Shown here piece after piece: positions 1 through 5,991 of a DNA stretch of 6,914 bases. The stretch is from Dehalococcoidia bacterium. Its GTDB lineage: Bacteria > Chloroflexota > Dehalococcoidia > Dehalococcoidales > RBG-16-60-22. Where the stretch lies: contig SOKS01000215.1 of the NCBI GenBank assembly GCA_004375725.1, forward strand, positions 1 through 6,914, given 5' to 3'. Below the pieces are notes generated by a model, which searched no databases, was not told where the DNA came from, and saw only the letters and a program-made list of their open reading frames with translations. A program made the position numbers and the translations under genes. The first letter of the stretch is position 1, and the number at the start of each line of letters is the position of its first letter.

Positions 1-43
1 AATAACTGCAATCCGGCAGCGTTTATATTGGGTGATACAATTG

Positions 44-65
44 GGCCAGCGCGTTCGCGCTGGCC
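44..65. repeat. Perfect GC-rich inverted repeat upstream of the aminotransferase gene
   Basis: Two 10-bp arms, GGCCAGCGCG (44-53) and CGCGCTGGCC (56-65), are exact reverse complements around a 2-nt TT centre. The repeat ends 5 bp before a TATAAT box, so it covers the place where a -35 element would lie. It could be an operator for a regulator of the downstream gene. It could also be a stem-loop ending an upstream transcript, but no proper T-run follows on either strand. The symmetry is certain; the role is inference. Confidence 0.8.
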
Positions 66-69
66 TGTT

Positions 70-93
70 GTATAATTACAGTTATGATTATAC
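70..93. repeat. Second, AT-rich inverted repeat overlapping the putative -10 box
   Basis: GTATAAT (70-76) and ATTATAC (87-93) are exact 7-bp inverted arms separated by 10 nt. The left arm contains the candidate -10 hexamer. The symmetry may be a second operator half-site pair or a by-product of an AT-rich promoter region. Arms this short and AT-rich can arise by chance. Confidence 0.4.
71..76 (+). promoter_or_regulatory. Candidate -10 element for the aminotransferase gene
   Basis: A consensus TATAAT sits about 50 nt upstream of the chosen ATG at 125. No good -35 is present: the 17-nt-spaced position (48-53) reads AGCGCG and lies inside the palindrome at 44-65. Such a promoter would need an activator or would be weak. 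This is a motif match only. Confidence 0.45.
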
Positions 94-124
94 TTCTCTG
101 GAATTAGAAGCAAAGGAGAGAAAG

Positions 125-1471
125 ATGGTGAGCAAGCGGACTGAAGAGCTTCTGGCACTGGACCGGAAGTACCTGATACATGGCTTCGCCGTGGTTGGCA
201 GCGAAGACGATTGGCCGATTATCGAGAGGGCGGAAGGGGTAAAATGCTGGGATACCGAGGGAAAAGCCTATTACGATGCCGCTTCGCAGCAGACGAGCAA
301 CACCCTGGGGCACGGGCAGAAAGAAATCATTGATGCTATCTGCGAGCAGGCGAGGAAGCTGCAGTTTGCCCACCTCCTGGCCAGGCAGTCGAACGTGCCC
401 ATTATCGAATATGCCGCGGAGCTGGCTAAAGTCGTCCCCAAAGGGATGGCCCATTTCTTCTTCACCAATGGCGGCACGGAAGCGGTGGAAACGGCCTTCA
501 AAATGGTGCGCCTTTACTGGCATGTTCATGGAAGGCCGAAATATAAAATCATCAGCCTGCAGGACGGTTTTCATGGGGCCGGCATGGGCTCAGCAGCCGC
601 GACCCGGGCTGGCAGCGGCGCGTTCTGGACTGGATATGCACCGCTCGCCGCTGGCTTCATCCAGGCCCCCACCTTCTATTGCAACCGGTGTGCCTTTGAT
701 TTGAAATACCCGTCCTGCGATGTCCTCTGCGCCCGCTACGTGGCAAAAATCATCCAGGCGGAAGGTGCCGATAGCATCGCGGCCTATATTGCCGAGCCGG
801 TGATGGGGGCGGCGGGCAACGTGGCTCCGCCACCCGAGTATTTCTCCATCGTGCGGCAGATATGCAACGACCATGACGTGTTCATGATCTGCGACGAGAT
901 TCAAACCGCTTTCGGCAGGACGGGAAAGTTGTGGGGACAGGAACACTGGTCGGTCATCTGGGATATAATGACCGTGGCCAAGGCGATTGACGGCTGCTAC
1001 CTGCCCTTCGGCGCCACGCTGATCAACGACAAGGTCTTTGAAGGGCTGAAGGGCACCATGCTCTGGCATGGCTTTACCCAGCACGGCAACCCGATATGTG
1101 CCGCGGCGGCCAGTGCCGCGCTCAAAATCATTTTCAAGGATAAAATGGTAGAAAATGCGGAAAAGGTCGGGAACTATGTTCTGGAGCGCCTGAACCGCGA
1201 GTTCAAAGACCTGCCCAGCGTCACTGATTGCAGTGGCCTGGGATTGATGCTTGGGATAGAGGTAGTAAGGGACAAAGAAACCGGGACGCCGTTTGATGCG
1301 GAAACTATGAAGAAATGGGTGTGGAAGGTGCTGGATAGGGGTCTATACGTGCGCATGGCGCTGGCCAGAGATTATTCCAGAGTGCGCTTTAATCCGCCGA
1401 TAATCACCACGGAAAAGGAAGCGGACGAAATGCTTGATATACTCTATACCTCGATTAAGGAACTGAAATAG
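125..1471 (+). CDS. Class III PLP-dependent aminotransferase (omega-aminotransferase-like)
   Basis: This 448-residue protein belongs to the fold-type I, class III aminotransferase family, which moves an amino group from an amine or omega-amino acid to a keto acid such as pyruvate or 2-oxoglutarate; it should be cytosolic. The cofactor-binding motif FTNGGTEAVETA begins near residue 112. The acidic residue contacting the pyridine nitrogen is in CDEIQTAFGRTG (about 256-267). The PLP lysine is K286 in TVAKAIDG, and HGFTQHGNP follows near 315-323. The length fits the family. ATG 125 is chosen because AAAGGAGAG (112-120) is a strong ribosome-binding site; a longer in-frame GTG start at 32 would add an unconserved-looking leader running through the promoter. 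An odd feature is the four-cysteine stretch at 186-202 (CNRC, then C198 and C202). The substrate cannot be told from sequence. The gene stands alone and converges on cutA. Confidence 0.9.
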   Translation: MVSKRTEELLALDRKYLIHGFAVVGSEDDWPIIERAEGVKCWDTEGKAYYDAASQQTSNTLGHGQKEIIDAICEQARKLQFAHLLARQSNVPIIEYAAELAKVVPKGMAHFFFTNGGTEAVETAFKMVRLYWHVHGRPKYKIISLQDGFHGAGMGSAAATRAGSGAFWTGYAPLAAGFIQAPTFYCNRCAFDLKYPSCDVLCARYVAKIIQAEGADSIAAYIAEPVMGAAGNVAPPPEYFSIVRQICNDHDVFMICDEIQTAFGRTGKLWGQEHWSVIWDIMTVAKAIDGCYLPFGATLINDKVFEGLKGTMLWHGFTQHGNPICAAAASAALKIIFKDKMVENAEKVGNYVLERLNREFKDLPSVTDCSGLGLMLGIEVVRDKETGTPFDAETMKKWVWKVLDRGLYVRMALARDYSRVRFNPPIITTEKEADEMLDILYTSIKELK

Positions 1472-1487
1472 TCGAAGGAGGCGTGCT

Positions 1488-1811
1488 CTAGGCAGTACTC
1501 CGGTCGATCCATTCCAGGTAGTCCTGATTGCCGCCGATAATGGGCAGGGCGATGACTTCTGGAACATCGTAGCTGTGTATCTTTCTGACTAAAGCAACGA
1601 CTTCGGGCAGCAGTGATGCCCTGGTCTTGGCAATGAGCAGGTTCTCCCGCGCTGAATCGACCTTGCCCTCCCACCAGAAATAAGAGTCGATTCCCCGCAG
1701 GATATTGACGCAGGCCACCTTCTTTTTCTCCAGAAGCACCCGGGCAATGTGGTCTGCCTCTTCGATGCTATCACTGGTAATCAGGATAACGATGTATCTG
1801 GCCGTTTCCAT
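1488..1811 (-). CDS. cutA: CutA1 divalent-cation tolerance protein
   Basis: This 107-residue protein is a small trimeric ferredoxin-fold protein of the CutA1 family. The family was named for copper and other divalent-metal tolerance in E. coli, but its molecular role is unsettled. The whole length fits a complete family member: an ILITS strand near the N-terminus, ACVNILRGIDSYFWWEGK (about 33-50), the LLIAKTRASLLPE segment (about 58-70), and the C-terminal signature SYDVPEVIALPI (about 80-91) followed by GNQDYLEWI. It is the last gene of the minus-strand run, 9 nt after the nadA stop, with a short AGG-type ribosome-binding site in that gap. Its stop lies 16 nt from the stop of the convergent aminotransferase gene. 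No terminator hairpin with a U-run is visible after it. Confidence 0.93.
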   Translation of the reverse strand: METARYIVILITSDSIEEADHIARVLLEKKKVACVNILRGIDSYFWWEGKVDSARENLLIAKTRASLLPEVVALVRKIHSYDVPEVIALPIIGGNQDYLEWIDRSTA

Positions 1812-1820
1812 TTACCTGCC

Positions 1821-2735
1821 TCAGACGATGGCCAGCATTTTGTCCACCGTCGCCCTGGCTTTGAGTCGTATGGCCTCTGATACTTTCACCACCAGTCGCA
1901 TTTCCTCGAGCGACCAGAGGACTTTCTCCAGCGTAATCAATTTCATATTGGGGCAGACGGCCTGTTCCGACACTGGAATGAATTTCTTGCCCGGGTTTTC
2001 CTTTTTGAGACGGTGGATGATGCCGATTTCCGTGCCGACAATCATTTCCTGAACGTCATTCCGGTGGGCGTACCGTATCATGCCTCCGGTGCTCATGACC
2101 TCATCCGCCAGGGCAGTTACATCGGGACGACATTCGGGGTGAACGACCACCTTCGCTTGGGGGTTTTCCCGTTTGAGCTGCATAATATCCTGAGGCTGAA
2201 TACGGACGTGCGTCGGGCAGTAGCCTGGCCAGAGGTGAAACTTCTTGTTTACCTTGGTTGACACGTAGTGCCCCAGATACTGGTCGGGCACGAACAGCAC
2301 CTCGTCATTATCAATGCTCTCCACCACCTTGACCGCATTGGCCGAGGTGCAGCAGATATCGGACTCAGCCTTTACTGCGGCTGTCGAGTTGATGTAGCAG
2401 ACCACGGTGGCATTCGGCAGCTCTTTTTTCCTTTGCCGCAGCTGTTCTGCGGTAATCATATTGGCCATCGGGCAGCCGGCATGCCTGTCCGGCAGAAGAA
2501 TGGTCATCCTGGGGCAGGTGATGGCCGCCGTCTCCGCCATGAAGTGGACACCGCAGAACACAATGATGTCAGCCTCTGTTTTGGCCGCATTCTGGCTCAG
2601 GCCCAGGGAATCGCCCACGAAGTCAGCGATATCCTGAATTTCACCAAGCTGGTAGTTATGGACCAGGATGACGGCGTTTCTTTCCTTCTTCAGCTTTAAA
2701 ATCTTTTCCACCAATAGTGCATTGGTATCAATCAC
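1821..2735 (-). CDS. nadA: Quinolinate synthase NadA
   Basis: NadA condenses iminoaspartate with dihydroxyacetone phosphate to form quinolinate in de novo NAD synthesis, using an oxygen-sensitive [4Fe-4S] cluster. From the GTG start the protein has 304 residues. Visible family motifs are ILVHNYQLGEIQDIADFVGDS (about 22-42), HFMAETAAI, DICCTSANAVKVVES, PDQYLGHYV, VHPEC and the GTEIGIIH segment. The three expected cluster cysteines are C88 (GCPMAN), C173 (GYCPTH) and C261 (VCPNMK); their spacing matches the compact Thermotoga-type enzyme as I recall it. GTG 2735 is chosen because it overlaps the preceding MOSC stop as GTGA and is preceded by GGAG. The open frame extends to 2864, but that leader is the MOSC gene read in another frame. 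No nadB or nadC is present, so the iminoaspartate source is elsewhere. Confidence 0.95.
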   Translation of the reverse strand: MIDTNALLVEKILKLKKERNAVILVHNYQLGEIQDIADFVGDSLGLSQNAAKTEADIIVFCGVHFMAETAAITCPRMTILLPDRHAGCPMANMITAEQLRQRKKELPNATVVCYINSTAAVKAESDICCTSANAVKVVESIDNDEVLFVPDQYLGHYVSTKVNKKFHLWPGYCPTHVRIQPQDIMQLKRENPQAKVVVHPECRPDVTALADEVMSTGGMIRYAHRNDVQEMIVGTEIGIIHRLKKENPGKKFIPVSEQAVCPNMKLITLEKVLWSLEEMRLVVKVSEAIRLKARATVDKMLAIV

Positions 2736-3175
2736 TGTCCTTCTCCAATCGATACTTTGTCCCCTGGCCTGATTCTGCCCCCCTTTAAAACGCGGGCAAA
2801 AACACCTTCCGTGGGCATGATGCACTGGCCAACCTGGCGGCGGATGGCGCAGGCGGTGTGGCACTCTTTGCCTATCTGGCTAATTTCAAGCAGAACGTCT
2901 TCGCCGATTGATAGCCCTGTGCCTACCGGTAGCTTGCAAATGTCCATGCCTTCTATGGTAATATTTTCGGCGAAGTCCCCGGGATGTAGCTCCAAACCCA
3001 GACCGCGCATCTTGTCGATGCTTTCCAGGGCGAGCAGGCTCACCTGACGGTTGGGCACGACGCCAGCGTGGGCATCGCCGACCAGCCCGTGCCCTTCTTT
3101 AAATTGCCCTTCGTCAATGGGCTGTTTCCGCGTTCCTTTCTTCTGGCTGGTGCAGACAGCGACAACTTTAGCCAT
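2732..3175 (-). CDS. Standalone MOSC-domain protein
   Basis: This 147-residue protein consists of one MOSC domain, the fold found at the C-terminus of molybdenum-cofactor sulfurases and in YiiM/YcbX-type proteins. Family features are GHGLVGDAHAG (about 28-38), RQVSLLALESID (43-54), HPGDFAENITIEG (64-76) and a C-terminal GGRIRPGDKV. The cysteine in GKECHTACAI (C105) is the usual candidate sulfur-carrying residue; C109 and C118 are nearby. MOSC domains are thought to carry sulfur received from a PLP desulfurase to a metal-sulfur target; the exact target here is unknown. ATG 3175 is preceded by AAGGAG at a spacing of about 10 nt. The TTG at 3184 in the same frame lies directly against that site and is less likely. 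The gene overlaps the mnmA end by 8 nt and the nadA start by 4 nt, suggesting translational coupling. Confidence 0.9.
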   Translation of the reverse strand: MAKVVAVCTSQKKGTRKQPIDEGQFKEGHGLVGDAHAGVVPNRQVSLLALESIDKMRGLGLELHPGDFAENITIEGMDICKLPVGTGLSIGEDVLLEISQIGKECHTACAIRRQVGQCIMPTEGVFARVLKGGRIRPGDKVSIGEGQ

Positions 3176-4295
3176 TACGGGCAAGCTCCTTAATCTGTTC
3201 GGGTGCTGGGGATTTACCTGATGATGCTATTGTACCACCACCCAGGACTTTATCGCCATCATAAAAGACGACGGCCTGCCCCGGCGTGATGGCCAGCTGT
3301 GGTTTTTTGAATTTTACATAAACGATGTCTTTATCAACCGGAGTTATGGTGGCAGCCGCTTCCGGGTGGCGGTATCTTATCCTGGCTTTAACAGCGATGG
3401 CTCCGGTCAGCTGTTCGATGGCGATCCAGTTCATCTGAGTGGCCACCAGCTCATCGCCGAATACTCTTTCCCTGCCGCCGACGATGACCGCGTTACCTTC
3501 CGGCTCTATGGCGATTACATACTGCGGCTCCCCGGCGGCGATGCCCAGTCCCTTGCGCTGGCCGATGGTATAGTTCGCGATTCCCCTATGGCGGCCGAGG
3601 ATATTGCCCTGCTCGTCCAGCATAGGCCCCGGCTGAAACGCCTGCGGGATGCGGTCTCTGAGGAATTCGGCATAGTTATTGTCTGGAACGAAGCAGATGT
3701 CCTGGCTCTCCGGCCGGTCAGCGACGGGTAATTTTCGCTCTCTGGCCATTGCCCTTACCTCTTTCTTGGTAAAGTTGCCGATTGGGAATAACGTATGTTC
3801 TAATTGCTCCTGAGTCAAGGTATACAGGAAATAGGACTGGTCCTTTTGCGCATCCAGCCCTTTCGTGAGGGTAATTCTTCCTGTTATCTCGTTGCTTTCT
3901 ATTCTGGCGTGATGCCCGGTGGCGATAAAATCAAAACCGAGCCCCCTGGCTTTCTTCAGCAGACCATCAAACTTGACGTACTGGTTACAGCGAATGCATG
4001 GGTTTGGTGTCCGTCCCCGGCCGTATTCCTGATAGAAATCAGCAATCACAGTCCGGGCAAAAAGGTCCCGGAAATTCAGAACATAGTGGGGGATGCCAAG
4101 CCGGTACGCGACTTTTCTGGCATCCTCGATGGCGTCAGTGCCACAGCAGCCCCCGAAACCACCCGGATATGTTCCGTGGCCACGAGGCCAGATTTGCATG
4201 GTAATGCCAACAACATCGTAACCGTCGTCTTTGAGCAGGGCGGCGGCCAATGATGAATCCACCCCGCCGCTCATGGCAACAATGACTTTTTCCAC
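3168..4295 (-). CDS. mnmA: tRNA-specific 2-thiouridylase MnmA
   Basis: MnmA adenylates U34 of tRNAs for Lys, Glu and Gln and replaces its O2 with sulfur delivered from a cysteine desulfurase. The 375-residue protein has the normal length. The PP-loop ATPase motif SGGVDSS is at 9-15. The nucleophile cysteine is C103 in NPCIRCN, and the second catalytic cysteine is C201 in SQDICF. GHHAR (127-131), KDQSYFLYTL (151-160) and YTIGQRKGLGI (242-252) are standard family blocks. C100 and C103 form a CxxC, a variant seen in many anaerobe and thermophile MnmA proteins and suspected to support an iron-sulfur cluster with C201. Translation begins at GTG 4295, with AGG about 9 nt upstream. The gene has its own candidate promoter at 4340-4369. 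The nearby upstream desulfurase is the obvious sulfur donor. Confidence 0.97.
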   Translation of the reverse strand: MEKVIVAMSGGVDSSLAAALLKDDGYDVVGITMQIWPRGHGTYPGGFGGCCGTDAIEDARKVAYRLGIPHYVLNFRDLFARTVIADFYQEYGRGRTPNPCIRCNQYVKFDGLLKKARGLGFDFIATGHHARIESNEITGRITLTKGLDAQKDQSYFLYTLTQEQLEHTLFPIGNFTKKEVRAMARERKLPVADRPESQDICFVPDNNYAEFLRDRIPQAFQPGPMLDEQGNILGRHRGIANYTIGQRKGLGIAAGEPQYVIAIEPEGNAVIVGGRERVFGDELVATQMNWIAIEQLTGAIAVKARIRYRHPEAAATITPVDKDIVYVKFKKPQLAITPGQAVVFYDGDKVLGGGTIASSGKSPAPEQIKELARNG

Positions 4296-4304
4296 GGCTT
4301 TTTA

Positions 4305-4332
4305 CCTGATAACCTGATAAAAAGTTATCCAG
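4305..4332 (-). repeat. Tandem 8-nt repeat plus complementary arm in the mnmA leader
   Basis: On the minus strand the mnmA leader carries TTATCAGG twice in tandem (4313-4320 and 4305-4312). Just upstream is CTGGATAAC (4332-4324), which can pair with either copy, with one bulged G. The second copy supplies the AGG of the likely mnmA ribosome-binding site. Two alternative hairpins are therefore possible, and only one would hide that site. The repeats and complementarity are visible; regulation is inference. Confidence 0.55.
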
Positions 4333-4339
4333 AGCTGAG

Positions 4340-4369
4340 ATTATAGGGTTGAATTGTCTGAAATATCAG
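4340..4369 (-). promoter_or_regulatory. Candidate promoter for mnmA and downstream genes
   Basis: On the minus strand a consensus TATAAT (4345-4340) lies 18 nt downstream of CTGATA (4369-4364), a 4-of-6 match to TTGACA. The predicted transcription start is near 4333, about 38 nt before the mnmA GTG. This would let mnmA-MOSC-nadA-cutA be expressed apart from the riboswitch-controlled cysE group. Confidence 0.55.
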
Positions 4370-4370
4370 A

Positions 4371-4544
4371 TTAGCTCATTTTTTGTTTATAGCGCTGTGC
4401 GACCTCGCCGCCCGGCAGTTCGATAACAGCGGCGTCAACGCCATGCCTGGGGCCAATCAACACCGAACGGTCTGGTTTACCGGGATTGGGGAAGATAACC
4501 CGGTCAAACGTTGCTTTGTCTACTTTGCCTGTTTCCGGCAGCAC
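4371..4544 (-). pseudogene. 57-codon remnant of an AIR-synthase-related (HypE/PurM-like) protein N-terminus
   Basis: A minus-strand frame from GTG 4544 to TAA 4371 encodes 57 residues. It begins LPETGKVDKATFDRVIFPN and contains IGPRHGVDAAVIELPGG. This strongly resembles the extreme N-terminus of AIR-synthase-related/HypE-like proteins, which normally run to several hundred residues and continue into an ATP-binding domain. Here the similarity stops at about residue 47, and the frame ends after an unrelated AQRYKQKMS tail. An AGGGGGGAA ribosome-binding site precedes the GTG, and the gene sits 35 nt after the nifS stop. The simplest reading is a formerly intact operon gene whose remainder was deleted, leaving the mnmA promoter region next to the stump. 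A functional micro-protein is possible but less likely. Family assignment is from memory of the N-terminal signature. Confidence 0.6.
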
Positions 4545-4579
4545 GTTCCCCCCTTAGATGACATAAAATTATCGAAAAG

Positions 4580-5746
4580 TTAATGATGGCTCTTCAGCAG
4601 TGGCGACATGGCTCGCAACTTGGACACAATACGGGGCAACACGTCCAGCACCCGGTCGATTTCTTCCTCCGTGGTCCACTTGCCCAGGCTGAACCTCAGG
4701 GAGCTGTGGGCCTGCAGTGGGTCAAGGCCCAGTGCCTGCAGGACGTGCGATGGTTCGGTGGCAGCGGAACTGCAAGCAGAACCCGTCGAGCAGCAGATGC
4801 CTTCCCGGTCAAGGTTCAGGCACATCGCCTCCCCCTCGGCGTATGAGATGCTCACGTTTACGTTATTGGGCAGTCGCGTCTGGGGATGGCCGTTGAGTCG
4901 GGCATGGTCTATGTTCTCCAGAACACCATTTATCAATTTATCACGGAGGCGGGTTACCCGTTCCGCTTCTTCATCCATCTCCTGTTGCGCAATCTGTGCC
5001 GCCTTTCCCAGGCCGACAATGCCGGGAACATTGTGGGTGCCGGCTCTCCGCCCGAATTCCTGCTCACCACCGTGCATGAAAGACACGAGCTTGGTGCCTT
5101 TTCTGGTGTAGAGAACCCCTACTCCCTTGGGGCCATACAGCTTGTGGGCGGATATGGAGAGCAGGTCAACACCGAGTTCATCAACATCGAGTGGGATATG
5201 TCCCACCATCTGCACAGCATCGGTGTGCAGATAGACACCGGCGTCTCTGGTGACTCTGGCAATTTCAACGATTGGCTGAATGGTGCCGATCTCGTTGTTG
5301 GCGTTCATAATGGAAACGATGATTGTTTTATCGGTAATCGCCCGGCGGACGTCATCAGGGTCAACCATACCGTCCTTATCCACCGGTAGAATTGTAACCT
5401 GAAATCCCTGCGTTTCCAGATAGTGGCCGGTTTCCAGAATGGCGTGATGCTCGATGGAGGAGGTGATGATATGGTTGCCTTTGTCTGAATTAGCATAAGC
5501 CACGCCTTTGAGCGCAGCGTTGTCCGCCTCGGTACCACCGCTGGTGAAGGCGATTTCATCCTCATGGGCACCAATGAGCGCGGCTACGCTAGCCCTGGCT
5601 CCCTCAATGGCCTCTTTCGCCTCCTGTCCGCAGGCATAAATACTGGAAGGGTTACCGAACGAATCGGAAAAGTAGGGAAGCATCGCTTTGACAACGTCGG
5701 GGTGGGTTGGCGTGGTGGCGGCATAGTCAAGATAGATTCTCTTCAT
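4580..5746 (-). CDS. nifS: Cysteine desulfurase (NifS/IscS family, class V aminotransferase)
   Basis: This PLP enzyme converts cysteine to alanine and holds the released sulfur as a persulfide for Fe-S clusters, tRNA thiolation and thiamine or molybdopterin synthesis. The 388-residue protein is full length. It starts with the typical YLDYAATTP, has FTSGGTEADN near 67-76, the histidine pair in SSIEHHAIL (H100, H101), HTDAVQ (D176), and the PLP lysine K202 in SAHKLYGPKG. RRAGTHNVPGIVG (233-245) follows, and the catalytic loop cysteine is C325 in STGSACSS. The long SSAATEPSHVL loop marks it as group I (IscS/NifS) rather than SufS. ATG 5746 is chosen because TAGGAG lies 7 nt upstream; the frame extends to 5770 but that would overlap the preceding gene. 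It begins 10 nt after the NIL gene and is probably cotranscribed with cysE. No iscU is next to it in the window. Confidence 0.96.
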   Translation of the reverse strand: MKRIYLDYAATTPTHPDVVKAMLPYFSDSFGNPSSIYACGQEAKEAIEGARASVAALIGAHEDEIAFTSGGTEADNAALKGVAYANSDKGNHIITSSIEHHAILETGHYLETQGFQVTILPVDKDGMVDPDDVRRAITDKTIIVSIMNANNEIGTIQPIVEIARVTRDAGVYLHTDAVQMVGHIPLDVDELGVDLLSISAHKLYGPKGVGVLYTRKGTKLVSFMHGGEQEFGRRAGTHNVPGIVGLGKAAQIAQQEMDEEAERVTRLRDKLINGVLENIDHARLNGHPQTRLPNNVNVSISYAEGEAMCLNLDREGICCSTGSACSSAATEPSHVLQALGLDPLQAHSSLRFSLGKWTTEEEIDRVLDVLPRIVSKLRAMSPLLKSHH

Positions 5747-5756
5747 ATTATTGCTC

Positions 5757-5990
5757 CTAACTGTCACCATCTACCGGGTCAATACGTACCCCTTTGCTGG
5801 TGACCCAGGCAATGCCCTGTTCAATGTCATCTTCGTCACCCTCCAGCTCGAGCACAATCCAGCCCTTATCTTCGGAAAGGTCAGCACGGCGGATATTGGT
5901 AATCAGGTTGAACTGCTGCCCCAGGTTATGGATGACGGGGTCCCGGATCTGCTCCTCGCTGAAGGTAAAAATGACGCGCCGCTTGCTCAT
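5757..5990 (-). CDS. Small standalone NIL-domain protein
   Basis: This 77-residue protein is made almost entirely of a NIL domain, the ferredoxin-like fold best known as the C-terminal methionine-sensing domain of the MetN transporter ATPase, and also found fused to ferredoxins in some homocysteine-forming systems. The recognisable part is ITNIRRADLSEDKGWIVLELEGDEDDIEQGIAWVTSKGVRI broken across about residues 30-70, with a glycine-rich turn and a helix before the final strand. It has no cysteine, so it cannot carry a persulfide; a ligand-binding or partner-binding role is more likely. ATG 5990 comes one base after the cysE stop, with GAGG inside the cysE end as the ribosome-binding site. Its stop lies 10 nt before nifS. 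Placement between cysE and the desulfurase suggests a role in sulfur-amino-acid handling, but its function is not known. Confidence 0.82.
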   Translation of the reverse strand: MSKRRVIFTFSEEQIRDPVIHNLGQQFNLITNIRRADLSEDKGWIVLELEGDEDDIEQGIAWVTSKGVRIDPVDGDS

Positions 5991-5991
5991 C

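Noticed and set aside
44..80. Palindrome plus following bases as an intrinsic terminator
   Set aside because: The bases after the stem are TGTTGTAT on the plus strand and CAATTGTA on the minus strand, not a U-run, so terminator function is not supported, though it is not excluded.
32..124. In-frame GTG start giving a 479-residue aminotransferase
   Set aside because: The extra 31 residues are encoded by the palindrome and -10 region, and a strong AAAGGAGAG site precedes ATG 125.
1475..1491. AAGGAGG followed by GTG CTC TAG just after the aminotransferase stop
   Set aside because: Spacing between the site and the GTG is about 1 nt and the frame has two codons; probably chance.
2736..2864. NadA start extended to 2864
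   Set aside because: The extension is the MOSC coding region in another frame and is proline/arginine-rich with no NadA similarity; the GTGA overlap start at 2735 has a ribosome-binding site.
3176..3184. TTG start for the MOSC gene
   Set aside because: It abuts the AAGGAG site, leaving no spacing; ATG 3175 is properly placed.
4383..4583. Plus-strand 66-codon frame between nifS and mnmA
   Set aside because: It is the antisense of the AIR-synthase-like remnant, which has a ribosome-binding site and recognisable family residues on the minus strand.
5747..5770. Desulfurase start at 5770
   Set aside because: It would overlap the NIL gene; the family start MKRIYLDYAATTP at 5746 has TAGGAG at good spacing.
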